Positions 36,299 through 45,673 are shown, counted from the first letter of the stretch. The stretch is 64,000 nt of DNA from Methylococcaceae bacterium (GCA_006844585.1 SPJM01000342.1:1-64000); one strand, 5' to 3'. Numbers and translations: made by a program. The notes: generated by a model not told the origin, from the letters alone.

Positions 36299-36666
36299 GG
36301 CTGAGAACCTCAATTATATATGGGACATTCTAATAGGCTATGGTGCGCGACTATTGGGATTTTGTAAAAATCGCAATGACTAACTTTGTTAATTAGGACT
36401 GAGCAAAAAGACACGCTAGTTTCGGGTTTTATAAAATTCTCAGTCCTTAGGTAATGAAAATAACCCCTTGTCGCTTAATATTGTCTGAATTTTAGGCGGC
36501 GGTTGTCATGACCGGGATAAGTTTAGATTAAGTAGGGATATGAAACAAGCAATCCTTAGCGGATTGGGTTAAAATAATTGCGTTTTGCATTGATTTTTCA
36601 TGCCATTTATGAGTGTTGGAGGCATAATCAATGTGTTTAATTGAATGCAACTAAGAGAGAATATCC
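36299..36666. other. 368-base intergenic region upstream of the fhc operon
   Basis: It separates the divergent cytochrome c4-like and fhcB genes and should hold both promoters. It contains an inverted repeat, AGGACTGAG at 36395-36403 and CTCAGTCCT at 36439-36447, a perfect nine-base match. A small AATCC/GGATT hairpin lies near 36551-36565. TTGTCA near 36505 may be a -35 box but no good -10 follows. AAGAGAG about nine bases upstream serves the fhcB GTG start. Confidence 0.45.
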
Positions 36667-37944
36667 GTGGCCAAAATTACTGAAGTGCCCAGTCCTTTTT
36701 GTGGCGTAGGAACTGATGATTTGGTTGTTGAGGTGGATGGAACAACCTTGACTGTCAAAGAAAACGGTTGTGCTGTGAATACGCCGGCTTTTGAACAAGC
36801 GATAAGCGACTTGAAACCTCGCATTAATGGCGAAGAAGTTGAGTTGGAGCAAGCTGTTGCTAAAGCCGCTGAATTGTTGGCGAATAGTTATCAGCCGTTG
36901 ATCGGCGGTTGCGCAAGCGATGTGAACGGTATGCGCGGCGTATTGGCGGTGGCCGATCATTGCGGCGCAGTCGTTGATAATATCAATTTCAATGCAGCTA
37001 GACGCAATTATTTAACCATGCAGGATTCCGGCTGGATGAACACCACCCTGGCTGAAATAAAAAATCGTTGTGATTTATTAGTCTTGGTCGGTGTTGACCT
37101 GGAAGCTTTTTCACCGCGTTTTTTTGAACAATATATATGGTGTGACGACGCCATGTATTTGGATAATGCCGCCGCCCGGCAAATTGTTTATTTAGGTAAA
37201 GCGCCTTCAGGTGCGGCCTCAACTTCGCCGGATGGGGCAGCTGCAAAAGTGTTGGCTTGTGATGATGCGGACTTACCGGAATTATTAGCGGTGTTGGCGG
37301 CTTTGTTGAAAAAGCAGCCTTTGCAAGTTGAGGCGGTGGCTGGTATCGCATTGCCGGAATTGCAGACGTTGGCGGAACAATTAATGAACGCTAAATACGG
37401 TGTAATAAGCTGGGCGGCCAGCGCCTTGGATTTCAGCCAAGCTGAGTTAACCGTTCAGTCAATTTGCAATACAGTTAAAGAGATTAATGATTTGGGCGTC
37501 CGTTGCTCAGGGTTTCCTTTAGGTGGAAAAAAAGGCGATGTAACCGCTAATCAAGTCAGCGGATGGATAACCGGTTATCCGGCGCGGGTCGCTTTTAATC
37601 GTGGTTATCCTGAATATGATCCTTTTCTTTATGATGGTATGGCGATGTTGAGCAATGGCGAAGTGGATGTGTTGTTATGGGTAGAGGCTTTTAATAGTGA
37701 AGCAGCGCCGCCATCGGCCGGTATTCCGACTATTGCGGTGGGTCGTTCCGGGATGCAATTTGAAAAAGAACCGGATGTTTTTATTCCGGTGGGAACGCCC
37801 GGCATTGATCATGCCGGTCATGCTTATCGATTGGATAACGTGGTGGCCTTGCGCTTGAAAAAATTAAGAGATTCCGGCTTACCGAGTACGGCGGAAGTGT
37901 TGAATGCCATAGAAAATCTGTTGCAGGTGAAGAATGCTGATTAA
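36667..37944 (+). CDS. fhcB: formyltransferase/hydrolase complex subunit B
   Basis: FhcB is the methylotroph homologue of the FwdB/FmdB subunit of formylmethanofuran dehydrogenase; in the Fhc complex of methylotrophs it is structural and does not oxidise formate. The 425-residue protein keeps the molybdopterin-oxidoreductase-like fold. At its N terminus, where archaeal FwdB has CPFCGxLCDD ligands for an iron-sulfur cluster, it reads SPFCGVGTDD, so two of those Cys are lost. This agrees with a redox-inactive subunit. Start is GTG 36667. It overlaps fhcA by 11 bases and leads the operon. Confidence 0.93.
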   Translation: MAKITEVPSPFCGVGTDDLVVEVDGTTLTVKENGCAVNTPAFEQAISDLKPRINGEEVELEQAVAKAAELLANSYQPLIGGCASDVNGMRGVLAVADHCGAVVDNINFNAARRNYLTMQDSGWMNTTLAEIKNRCDLLVLVGVDLEAFSPRFFEQYIWCDDAMYLDNAAARQIVYLGKAPSGAASTSPDGAAAKVLACDDADLPELLAVLAALLKKQPLQVEAVAGIALPELQTLAEQLMNAKYGVISWAASALDFSQAELTVQSICNTVKEINDLGVRCSGFPLGGKKGDVTANQVSGWITGYPARVAFNRGYPEYDPFLYDGMAMLSNGEVDVLLWVEAFNSEAAPPSAGIPTIAVGRSGMQFEKEPDVFIPVGTPGIDHAGHAYRLDNVVALRLKKLRDSGLPSTAEVLNAIENLLQVKNAD

Positions 37945-39607
37945 ATTAAAAGGCGGAAAGGTTTTTGATCCTGCCGCCGGGGTCGATGGGAAAACTCAAG
38001 ACATCTATATTCAAGATGGCAAAATCGTTAAAGCGCCGAAACAGGATGCAGGCGTCAAAATTGATAAAGAATATGATTTGCAGGGAAAAGTAGTGATGGC
38101 GGGCGCCATTGATATGCATACCCATATCGGCGGCGGCAAAGGTAATATCGCTCGTATTTTATTGCCGGAGGATCACCGTGCTGATCCGGTTGTGCGCGGA
38201 CAGATTACCCGGTCTGGATGTGGTCATGTAATGCCCAGTACTTATGTGACCGGTTATCGTTATGCCGAAATGGGCTATACCGCCGCTTTCGAACCTGCGG
38301 TATTGCCTGTTAATGCGCGTCAGGCGCATATGGAAATGGGCGACACGCCGATTCTGGATAAGGGCGGCTATGTGATGTTAGGCAGTGATGATTATTTACT
38401 GCGGATGATGACGGCTAACAAAGATCAGCAAGCGATTAATGATTATGTGGCCTGGACCTTACAAGCGGCTAAAGGCATTGGTATAAAAGTGGTCAATGCC
38501 GGCGGTATTAATGCATTCAAGTTTAATCAGCGACAATTAGATCTGGATGAGAAAAATGTCTATTATGATGTGTCGCCCAGACAAGTGTTGCAGAGTTTGG
38601 CGACGGCTGTTAATCAATTAGGCATTCCGCATCCTTTGCATGTGCATGGCTGTAATCTGGGGGTGCCGGGTAATGTTGAAACGACTCTGGACACCATTCA
38701 AGGCATCGGCGGCCTGCCGATGCATTTAACCCATATTCAATTTCACAGTTATGGGGCGGAGGGCGACTTCAAATTTTCTTCCGGCGCTGCGCAAATTGCC
38801 GAGGCGATTAATAAAAACAAAAACATTACCGCCGATGTCGGGCAGATATTATTCGGACAAACGGTAACCGCGTCGGGCGATAGTATGCACCAACACGCCA
38901 ACCATCAATTCGCTAATCCATCTAAATGGGTTTGTATGGATATTGAATGCGACGCCGGATGCGGGGTGGTGCCGTTTAAATATCGCGATCAAAACTTCGT
39001 CAATGCTTTGCAATGGGCGATTGGTCTGGAAATATTCTTATTGGTGGACGATCCTTGGCGGGTTTTCTTGACGACAGATCATCCTAACGGCGCGCCGTTT
39101 ACCAGTTATCCGCATTTAATTCGCTTGTTGATGGATAAGAGCTTCCGCAACGATATGTTGGCGACGATTCATCCGGAAGCGCAAAAAATGACGACTTTGG
39201 CGTCTATTGACCGAGAATACTCATTACAGGAAATCGCCATTATGACCCGGGCGGGGGCGGCCAAATTGGTTGGCCTGCATGACAGAGGCGGCTTATCATC
39301 CGGTAATTGGGCGGATATTACCGTTTATACCGAGCATGAAGATCGGCAAAGAATGTTCGAAAAACCGGATTATGTGTTCAAAGATGGGCAATTAGTGGTG
39401 AAAGACGGCGAAGTGGTGAAAGTGACTTGGGGAACCACCCATATCGTTAAGCCGGATTATGATGCTTCCGTGGAAAAAGACTTGAAAAAATATTTTGATC
39501 GTTATCTGACCATGAAACTGGGTAACTTTAAAATCAGCGATGATGAATTCACTGAAGACGGGCGCGGCAGTTTAACGGAGCATCCGCTGAAAGGAGGTGC
39601 GGCATGA
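37934..39607 (+). CDS. fhcA: formyltransferase/hydrolase complex subunit A (amidohydrolase)
   Basis: FhcA is the amidohydrolase that releases formate from the formylated C1-carrier cofactor (methylofuran in methylotrophs). The 557-residue protein has the zinc-binding start AIDMHTHIGGG (HxH, about 60-63), a downstream metal and active-site block around HPLHVHGCNLGVPGN (about 235-249), further His/Asp in LTHIQFHSYG, and TDHPNGAPF. It overlaps fhcD by four bases (ATGA). The four fhc genes B-A-D-C are in the order found in methylotrophic proteobacteria. Confidence 0.95.
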   Translation: MLIKLKGGKVFDPAAGVDGKTQDIYIQDGKIVKAPKQDAGVKIDKEYDLQGKVVMAGAIDMHTHIGGGKGNIARILLPEDHRADPVVRGQITRSGCGHVMPSTYVTGYRYAEMGYTAAFEPAVLPVNARQAHMEMGDTPILDKGGYVMLGSDDYLLRMMTANKDQQAINDYVAWTLQAAKGIGIKVVNAGGINAFKFNQRQLDLDEKNVYYDVSPRQVLQSLATAVNQLGIPHPLHVHGCNLGVPGNVETTLDTIQGIGGLPMHLTHIQFHSYGAEGDFKFSSGAAQIAEAINKNKNITADVGQILFGQTVTASGDSMHQHANHQFANPSKWVCMDIECDAGCGVVPFKYRDQNFVNALQWAIGLEIFLLVDDPWRVFLTTDHPNGAPFTSYPHLIRLLMDKSFRNDMLATIHPEAQKMTTLASIDREYSLQEIAIMTRAGAAKLVGLHDRGGLSSGNWADITVYTEHEDRQRMFEKPDYVFKDGQLVVKDGEVVKVTWGTTHIVKPDYDASVEKDLKKYFDRYLTMKLGNFKISDDEFTEDGRGSLTEHPLKGGAA

Positions 39608-40500
39608 TTATCAACGGTGTAACAATTGATCAAACTTTCGCCGAAGCTTTTCCGATGAAAGCGACGCGGGCGATAATTACCGCACAAAATGAAAAATGGG
39701 CGATGATTTCCGCGCAAGCGATGACCGGATTTGCAACCTCGGTCATTGCTTGTGGTTGCGAAGCCGGTATTGAGCGGGTTTTATCGCCTTCCGAAACGCC
39801 TGACGGCAGACCGGGCGTATCAATCCTGATTTTTGCGATGGGTGGAAAAGGCTTGGCCAAGCAATTGGAAACCCGCGCCGGACAGTGTGTTCTGACATCG
39901 CCGACTTCAGCTTTATTTGCCGGTATTGATGAAGGAAAGCAGATTCCATTGGGTAAAAACCTGCGCTATTTCGGCGACGGCTTTCAAATTTCCAAAAAAA
40001 TTAACGGTAAGCGCTATTGGCGGGTGCCGGTGATGGACGGCGAATTCTTGGCGGAGGCCACCACCGCCCAAGTCGGAGCGGTCGGCGGCGGTAATTTCCT
40101 GGTCTTGGCGGAATCTCAGCCGCAAGCTTTAGCGGCTTGTGAAGCGGCAATTGAAGAAATGAGAAAAATACCCAATGTGATTATGCCGTTTCCCGGCGGC
40201 GTAGTGCGTTCCGGTTCTAAAGTCGGTTCTAAATATCCGGCCTTGGGCGCATCAACTAATGATGCATTTTGTCCGACTTTAAAAGGCGTGACTCAAACGG
40301 ATTTGTCGCCGGAAATTGAATCGGTGATGGAAATCGTCATCGATGGTTTGACTAAGGAAGATATAGATCAAGCTATGCGGGTCGGCATACAAGCTGTTTG
40401 TGATATGGGGGCGGAGCAGGGCATTAAACGGATTAGCGCCGGAAATTACGGCGGTAAGCTGGGACCTTTTCATTTTCATTTGCAGGAGATTATGGCGTGA
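39604..40500 (+). CDS. fhcD: formylmethanofuran:tetrahydromethanopterin formyltransferase subunit
   Basis: FhcD (Ftr family) transfers the formyl group from formyl-tetrahydromethanopterin to the furan carrier for hydrolysis by FhcA. The 298-residue protein begins MIINGVTIDQTFAEAFPMKATRAIITA, the family N terminus, and has the conserved RPGVSILIFAMGGKGLAKQL and GAVGGGNFLVLAESQ segments. The length is normal for Ftr (about 297). It is in the fhc operon, overlapping both neighbours by four bases, which implies coupled translation of a stable complex. Confidence 0.96.
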   Translation: MIINGVTIDQTFAEAFPMKATRAIITAQNEKWAMISAQAMTGFATSVIACGCEAGIERVLSPSETPDGRPGVSILIFAMGGKGLAKQLETRAGQCVLTSPTSALFAGIDEGKQIPLGKNLRYFGDGFQISKKINGKRYWRVPVMDGEFLAEATTAQVGAVGGGNFLVLAESQPQALAACEAAIEEMRKIPNVIMPFPGGVVRSGSKVGSKYPALGASTNDAFCPTLKGVTQTDLSPEIESVMEIVIDGLTKEDIDQAMRVGIQAVCDMGAEQGIKRISAGNYGGKLGPFHFHLQEIMA

Positions 40501-41312
40501 GCGCATTAACCTTAACCATGAAACACAGGTTAGATCAGCGGGTGGATATGTCGCCGTTGGTTTGTCATAAACTGGCCGGGCTAACGCCGGAGCAAATCGG
40601 TGCGATTGAATTGCAGTGCGGCAAACAAAAAATTCGCGTCGATTCATTATTCAAAATTCAGGGCGATGACACCCAAAACCTCATCATTGCCAATAGCTTT
40701 GCTAAGTTGGATTATATCGGCAAGGAATTACAAGGCGGTCAAATTACCATTGAAGGCGATGTCGGCGCTTATCTTGGCATGCAGATGCAGTCAGGCGTGA
40801 TTCATGCGAAAGATGATGCCGGGCTTTACGCCGGTTGTGAAATGAAAGAGGGTTTGTTGCAGATTGACGGCAATGCTGGTGATTTTCTGGGCGCAGCCTT
40901 GCCGGGTAATAAACAAGGTATGAAAGGCGGACGCATTTTGGTCAAAGGCAATGTCGGCGAACGCGCCGGCGATCATATGCGCAGGGGGGCGATTTTAATT
41001 GAAGGCGATGTCGGCGCCTATTGCGGCTCAAGAATGGTGGCCGGCACCATTGCGGTGATGGGACAATGCGGTCGTTATCCGGGTTACGCGATGCGTAGAG
41101 GGACTTTATTGTTTTGGCAGGCTGTACAAGCGCCCGCTACTTTTAACGATTGCGGTTCTCATACTCTGGCGTTTCTGCCGATTTTGTTTTCTTCTTTTGG
41201 CGACTTGAATAGTCATTTTGCTGAACCGAGCGAGGTTTTTAATCGCGTTCAACGTTACGGCGGCGATTTGGCGGAAACGGGGCGGGGAGAAATATTGGTT
41301 AAACTGGCTTAA
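40497..41312 (+). CDS. fhcC: formyltransferase/hydrolase complex subunit C
   Basis: FhcC is homologous to FwdC and to the C-terminal GXGXG domain of glutamate synthase. The 271-residue protein is dominated by a right-handed beta-helix of repeats with G-D-V/G-N-A-G patterns (GDVGAYLGMQMQSG, GNAGDFLGAALPG, GNVGERAGDHMRRG, GDVGAYCGSRMVAG, about 88-185). It scaffolds the complex. The GTG start overlaps the fhcD stop (GTGA). It is the last fhc gene, with the SulP transporter gene 12 bases later. Confidence 0.95.
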   Translation: MSALTLTMKHRLDQRVDMSPLVCHKLAGLTPEQIGAIELQCGKQKIRVDSLFKIQGDDTQNLIIANSFAKLDYIGKELQGGQITIEGDVGAYLGMQMQSGVIHAKDDAGLYAGCEMKEGLLQIDGNAGDFLGAALPGNKQGMKGGRILVKGNVGERAGDHMRRGAILIEGDVGAYCGSRMVAGTIAVMGQCGRYPGYAMRRGTLLFWQAVQAPATFNDCGSHTLAFLPILFSSFGDLNSHFAEPSEVFNRVQRYGGDLAETGRGEILVKLA

Positions 41313-41324
41313 GGAGCGGCCATT

Positions 41325-42971
41325 ATGGGAAAGATAGTTGATACATCGAATTTAAGAGGCGATTTTTTTGGCGGTTTGACCGCAGGAGTTGTCGCTTTAC
41401 CTTTGGCGCTGGCTTTTGGCGTACAGTCCGGCATGGGGGCCATTGCCGGTTTGTACGGGGCGATTATGATCGGTATGATCGCCGCCTGGTTCGGCGGCAC
41501 CGATACCCAAATCAGCGGCCCGACCGGGCCGATGACGGTTGTTTCCGCAGTTGTCATCGCATCGGCGGTTGATGCGCATGGCGGTAGAATGGAAGACGCC
41601 TTAGGGACGATTATCGCTATCTTTTTATTAGCCGGTTTATTGCAAATCTTGTTAGGGGTTTTCAGAATCGGCCACTATATCAAATATATGCCGTATCCGG
41701 TGGTTTCCGGGTTTATGAGCGGAATCGGCATTATTATTATTGTGTTACAGATCTTTCCGTTTCTGGGGCATAGTTCGCCAAAGAAGATTCCGGAAATTTT
41801 TACAAGCTTGCCGGATATTTTGGATCAGGTGAATTATGCCTCTGTCTGTTTGGCATTAGCGACTATCGCGATCATTTACCTGTTTCCGAAAATCACCAAA
41901 TTGATTCCCAGCGCCTTGGCGGCGTTGGTGGCGTTGACAGTTGCCTCAACGATATTGGAGTTGGATGTGAAAATTATCGGCGATATTCCGGAAGGTTTGC
42001 CGGTTTTGCAATTGTCATCACTTTCCAATGTCGATTGGGGAAGGCCTATGCTGCTGCTGATACCAGCATTGACTTTGGCGGCCTTGGGTACTATTGATTC
42101 CTTATTGACCTCTATTGTCGCCGACAATATGACCCGGACTCAACATAGTAGTAATAAAGAATTGGTCGGCCAAGGGTTGGGTAATATGGCGGCGGCGGTA
42201 ATAGGCGGCATACCCGGCGCCGGAGCGACGATGCGTACGGTGGTTAATATAAATTCCGGCGGCAGAACGCGTTTGTCCGGGGTTATTCATGGGCTGGCTT
42301 TGTTGATTGTTTTGTTGGGCGCCGGCGCTTATGCGCGCCTGATACCGTTGCCGGTTTTAGCCGGAATTTTGATCACCGTCGGTATCGGCATTGTTAATTA
42401 CAAGGCCATTAAACATATTCCGTATGTGCCGTTGGCTGATTCATTAATTATGCTGGTGGTGATTATTTTGACGGTGTTTGTGGACCTTTTGCAAGCGGTC
42501 GCCGTCGGAATGGTGCTGGCTTGCGTGCTGTTTATGAAAAAAATGAGCGATATAGTCGATGATCAAGTTCGAGATGGATTGGTTGGCGACAATCTTGACG
42601 ATGCCGATAACCCTGTTGATTTGACTGTGCCTGAAGAGGTTCGACAACAGGTATATGTTAAATATTTTGACGGCCCGATTTTTTTCGGCTTTTCCTCGCG
42701 TTTTCCGGAAATGTTGCGGGATGTTCCGAGTGTTAAAGTGATTGTATTACGTATGGACAGGGTGCCTTATATCGATCAGTCGGGGATATATAGTATCGAA
42801 GACCTGATTTTGGGTCTACAGGAAAAAAATGTACATGTGTATTTTTCGGGTTTGCAAAAGCAGCCTAATGAAATGCTCAAGAATATTGCTTTAATTCCTC
42901 GATTGGTGCCGAGTAATCGGGTTTATTCTGATTTTAGAGTTTGTATGGAGGCTGTAAAAGAAAGTTTATGA
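41325..42971 (+). CDS. SulP-family anion transporter with STAS domain
   Basis: The 548-residue protein has the SulP/SLC26 transport domain (about 10-415, roughly 14 helices), with the conserved AGVVALPLALAFGVQSG and SGPTGPMTVV segments near the substrate site, and a cytoplasmic STAS domain (about 440-548; VPYIDQSGIYSIEDL). SulP members carry sulfate, bicarbonate or other anions; the substrate cannot be read from sequence. It follows fhcC by 12 bases with SD AAGGAG and is likely cotranscribed with it. Bicarbonate or formate handling would suit the neighbours, but that is inference. Confidence 0.88.
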   Translation: MGKIVDTSNLRGDFFGGLTAGVVALPLALAFGVQSGMGAIAGLYGAIMIGMIAAWFGGTDTQISGPTGPMTVVSAVVIASAVDAHGGRMEDALGTIIAIFLLAGLLQILLGVFRIGHYIKYMPYPVVSGFMSGIGIIIIVLQIFPFLGHSSPKKIPEIFTSLPDILDQVNYASVCLALATIAIIYLFPKITKLIPSALAALVALTVASTILELDVKIIGDIPEGLPVLQLSSLSNVDWGRPMLLLIPALTLAALGTIDSLLTSIVADNMTRTQHSSNKELVGQGLGNMAAAVIGGIPGAGATMRTVVNINSGGRTRLSGVIHGLALLIVLLGAGAYARLIPLPVLAGILITVGIGIVNYKAIKHIPYVPLADSLIMLVVIILTVFVDLLQAVAVGMVLACVLFMKKMSDIVDDQVRDGLVGDNLDDADNPVDLTVPEEVRQQVYVKYFDGPIFFGFSSRFPEMLRDVPSVKVIVLRMDRVPYIDQSGIYSIEDLILGLQEKNVHVYFSGLQKQPNEMLKNIALIPRLVPSNRVYSDFRVCMEAVKESL

Positions 42972-43370
42972 ATACTGGAGTCTGACAATGGTGGCGTAAT
43001 AACTGAGGTTTTTGTCAATCATGTCATATGCTATAGGGGATTAATTGATTTTAACGCTAGCAGCTTCTCTAGCATTAATATGAACTAAAGCTTAATGTAT
43101 AAGAATTTAAGGTGTTGAAGAGTTGTGTTGCCTATTTGTGGTTTATAAAGCGGTATTTGGCATTAGAATTGCTGGTTTTGGATTTAGGGTGAACTTTTTT
43201 TGGGGCAAATTTAAGCAAAGCTTAAAAAAAGAAAATTTTTTCTATGATATGATTTTTAAAAGCTAAGAGCATGGGTTAGTATTGTATACTAATAAGCAAA
43301 ATGTAAATGATAGGCAATGCTTATTTTTTGCTACACTTTGCTATAAGTTAATCAGGGATGCATAATTTCC
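42972..43370. other. 399-base intergenic region upstream of the sigma54-type regulator gene
   Basis: This AT-rich stretch has no gene. It holds GCTAG...CTAGC near 43057-43074, a hyphenated palindrome TTAGTAT-TGT-ATACTAA at 43276-43292, and TTGCTACACT near 43328-43337, a possible extended -10 promoter about 35 bases before the regulator. A similar TTGCTACTCT stands before the TPR gene at 49369. Confidence 0.45.
43276..43292. promoter_or_regulatory. hyphenated palindrome, possible operator
   Basis: Seven-base arms TTAGTAT and ATACTAA are separated by TGT, about 80 bases upstream of the regulator start. The symmetry is compatible with a dimeric regulator site, but the region is AT-rich and chance cannot be excluded. 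Confidence 0.3.
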
Positions 43371-44678
43371 ATGTTTAATAGTTCAATTTCTCTGGAAACA
43401 TTATTAGAAACTCATGAATTGCCTTTTGTTATTATTGATTCGACATTAACTGTCGTCGGGCTCAATTCCGCATGGGAAAAACAATTTTCAACCACTAAAA
43501 AAGAATTCATTGGTAAATCGTGTTGTGATGATGCGCCCAATTGTCGCCATCATGAATTGTTTCAACATTTGGAAGCTTATGAAGTGATTGAGAAACTTGA
43601 TCAACAAACACTCGCTAAAGTTAAGGGCTATCCTTTATTGGATAAAAGCGGTCAGGTGTATTTAGGAGAGTCAGTTTCTCAAATTATGCCGTTGAGCAAA
43701 ACTGTAACCAATTCCAAAATGGTGGGTTCCAGTGAAACATTTAAACATTATTTTGCGAAATTGCAGCGCGCCGCCAAATCCAATGTGCCGGTGTTTTTTC
43801 TAGGAGAAACGGGAACCGGTAAAGAATTAGCTGCTGAATTTATTCATTCGCATTCAAGTCGAGCGGATCACGAATTTGTGGTGGTGGATTGCACGGTTTT
43901 AAGTGAAGATTTGTTTGAAAGTGAATTGTTCGGTCATGAAAAGGGTTCGTTTTCAGGAGCGATCGGTTCAAAAAAGGGTTTGTTTGAAGTGGCTGATCAA
44001 GGCACGATTTTCCTGGATGAAGTCGGCGAATTGCCGATTTCCCAACAGCCTAAATTATTACGGGTTTTGGAAACCGGCCAATTTAGAAGGGTCGGCTCCA
44101 CTAAGTCGATTTCGGTCGATGTGCGCGTGGTTTGCGCTACTCATAGAAATTTGGCCGATATGGTCAAACAAGGAATGTTCAGGGAAGATTTATATTATCG
44201 ATTGACGGTTTTTCCAGTTCAAATACCGCCCTTGCGCGATAGAATGCAGGATATTATGGAATTAACGGATTTTATTTTGCACCAAATCGGCAGCCGTGAA
44301 GCTTGTGCTTATTCAATCAGTAAGGCTGCTTTGAAAAAGCTTTTAAAGCACAATTGGCCGGGCAATATTCGAGAATTAAAAAACTGTTTACAGCTTGCTT
44401 GTAGTCTTTGTGAAAATAATATTGTTAACGAAGATGATATTACCTATATGCAGCATGAGCATTTACCCTTTACTTCAACAATTAGCGGTGTAATGCCCAA
44501 TGCTGGAGTCGGGCGACCGGAGCATAAGGAAGATTCAAACCCTCTAGTGCAGATGGAAATTGAGGTTATCAGGGGATTGTTGGAAAAATATAATGGAAAT
44601 AGGAAATTAATCGCTGAAGAAATGAATGTCAGCGAAAGAACCCTATATCGTAAGTTGAAACGCTTTAATTTAAAATAG
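43371..44678 (+). CDS. PAS-containing sigma54-type transcriptional activator with altered GAFTGA loop
   Basis: The 435-residue protein has a PAS-like sensor (about 12-110), an AAA+ domain (about 118-345) with Walker A GETGTGKE (145-152), Walker B TIFLDEVGEL (212-221), arginine-finger region FREDLYYRL, and a Fis-type helix-turn-helix at the C terminus (LIAEEMNVSERTLYRKLKRF). The loop that contacts sigma54, normally GAFTGA, reads GSFSGA (192-197). The PAS domain has Cys/His residues C51, C52, C58, H60 and H61, which could bind a metal or sense redox state. Targets are unknown; the HDOD gene 10 bases downstream may share its operon. Confidence 0.88.
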   Translation: MFNSSISLETLLETHELPFVIIDSTLTVVGLNSAWEKQFSTTKKEFIGKSCCDDAPNCRHHELFQHLEAYEVIEKLDQQTLAKVKGYPLLDKSGQVYLGESVSQIMPLSKTVTNSKMVGSSETFKHYFAKLQRAAKSNVPVFFLGETGTGKELAAEFIHSHSSRADHEFVVVDCTVLSEDLFESELFGHEKGSFSGAIGSKKGLFEVADQGTIFLDEVGELPISQQPKLLRVLETGQFRRVGSTKSISVDVRVVCATHRNLADMVKQGMFREDLYYRLTVFPVQIPPLRDRMQDIMELTDFILHQIGSREACAYSISKAALKKLLKHNWPGNIRELKNCLQLACSLCENNIVNEDDITYMQHEHLPFTSTISGVMPNAGVGRPEHKEDSNPLVQMEIEVIRGLLEKYNGNRKLIAEEMNVSERTLYRKLKRFNLK

Positions 44679-44688
44679 ATCAGCAGCG

Positions 44689-45618
44689 ATGGAACACTCA
44701 TTAACCAATTGGACCTACCAAACTATTGATGCCAAAAACGGCCAAATGGAGCCGCCGGTAGACTTGCGTGAGAAAATTGCCGGGATTAAGGGATTGCCGC
44801 CGTTACCGGGAATTGCGGCTAAAATTTTGAAATTAAGCAATGACCCTTCTGCTGACGGCGTTAAGCTGGCGAAAATCATTGAGTTGGACCCGCTTTTAAC
44901 AACCCAGGTGATACGCTGGGCCAGTTCGGCGCTTTATGGTTATAAAGGTAAGATTACTTCGGTTGAAGTGGCCATCAATCGCGTGTTGGGTTATCAGTTT
45001 GTGTTTAATTTAGCGCTGAGCTTATCGGTGCTAAAACCTTTAAAAGCGCCGAAAGAAGGCGCTATCGGCACAGCTGCTTTTTGGCGGCATGCGTTGGCGA
45101 GTACTCACTTAATGAAGCATTTAAATGATCGCTTGCCCGAGTCTTTGAAGATTGAGAGTCAAACTGTTTTTTTTGTCGCTATTATGCACAATATCGGTTT
45201 GCCGTTATTAGGCGATCAGTTTATCAATGAGTTTAAAATTTTTAATAAAATCGCAGATGCCAATCCGAATTTAAGTCAGGTTAAATTAGAAAAATTTGTT
45301 TTCGGAGTGGATCATTGTGAGCTTGGCTGTTGGCTGTTAAGAAGTTGGGCTATGCCTAAGTCAGTGATTGATGTGGTTTATCATCATCATAACCCGAATT
45401 ACAAAGGCGATAATGTGGTGCTTAATCAATTGACTTATCTTAATGATATTTTGCTGGCCGGATTGGGAATCGGCGATGGGTTCGGGACTGAGGATTACCA
45501 GCAGACATTGGAGGTTTTGCAGTTAGAAGAGCTTGATTGTCAGCAAAGTCTGCAAAAAGTTTCCGATCAGCTGGAAGGCATCCAATCCTTAGTTAGTGTC
45601 TGTTTGTCAGGGAATTAA
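44689..45618 (+). CDS. HDOD-domain protein
   Basis: The 309-residue cytoplasmic protein carries an HDOD domain (about 22-220), recognised by GLPPLPGIAAKILKLSNDP (about 34-52), LTTQVIRWASSALYG and the later HALASTHLMKHL and VDHCELGCWLLRSWAMP segments. HDOD proteins are HD-like domains usually lacking hydrolase activity and act in signalling with c-di-GMP or chemotaxis systems. The metal-binding HD pair is not intact. It probably functions with the upstream regulator, ten bases away; its partner is unknown. Confidence 0.85.
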   Translation: MEHSLTNWTYQTIDAKNGQMEPPVDLREKIAGIKGLPPLPGIAAKILKLSNDPSADGVKLAKIIELDPLLTTQVIRWASSALYGYKGKITSVEVAINRVLGYQFVFNLALSLSVLKPLKAPKEGAIGTAAFWRHALASTHLMKHLNDRLPESLKIESQTVFFVAIMHNIGLPLLGDQFINEFKIFNKIADANPNLSQVKLEKFVFGVDHCELGCWLLRSWAMPKSVIDVVYHHHNPNYKGDNVVLNQLTYLNDILLAGLGIGDGFGTEDYQQTLEVLQLEELDCQQSLQKVSDQLEGIQSLVSVCLSGN

Positions 45619-45673
45619 GGCTAGACCTAATCTTTGAAATCATAAGCCGCCTGGTCGCGGCTAGTCATCTTTG

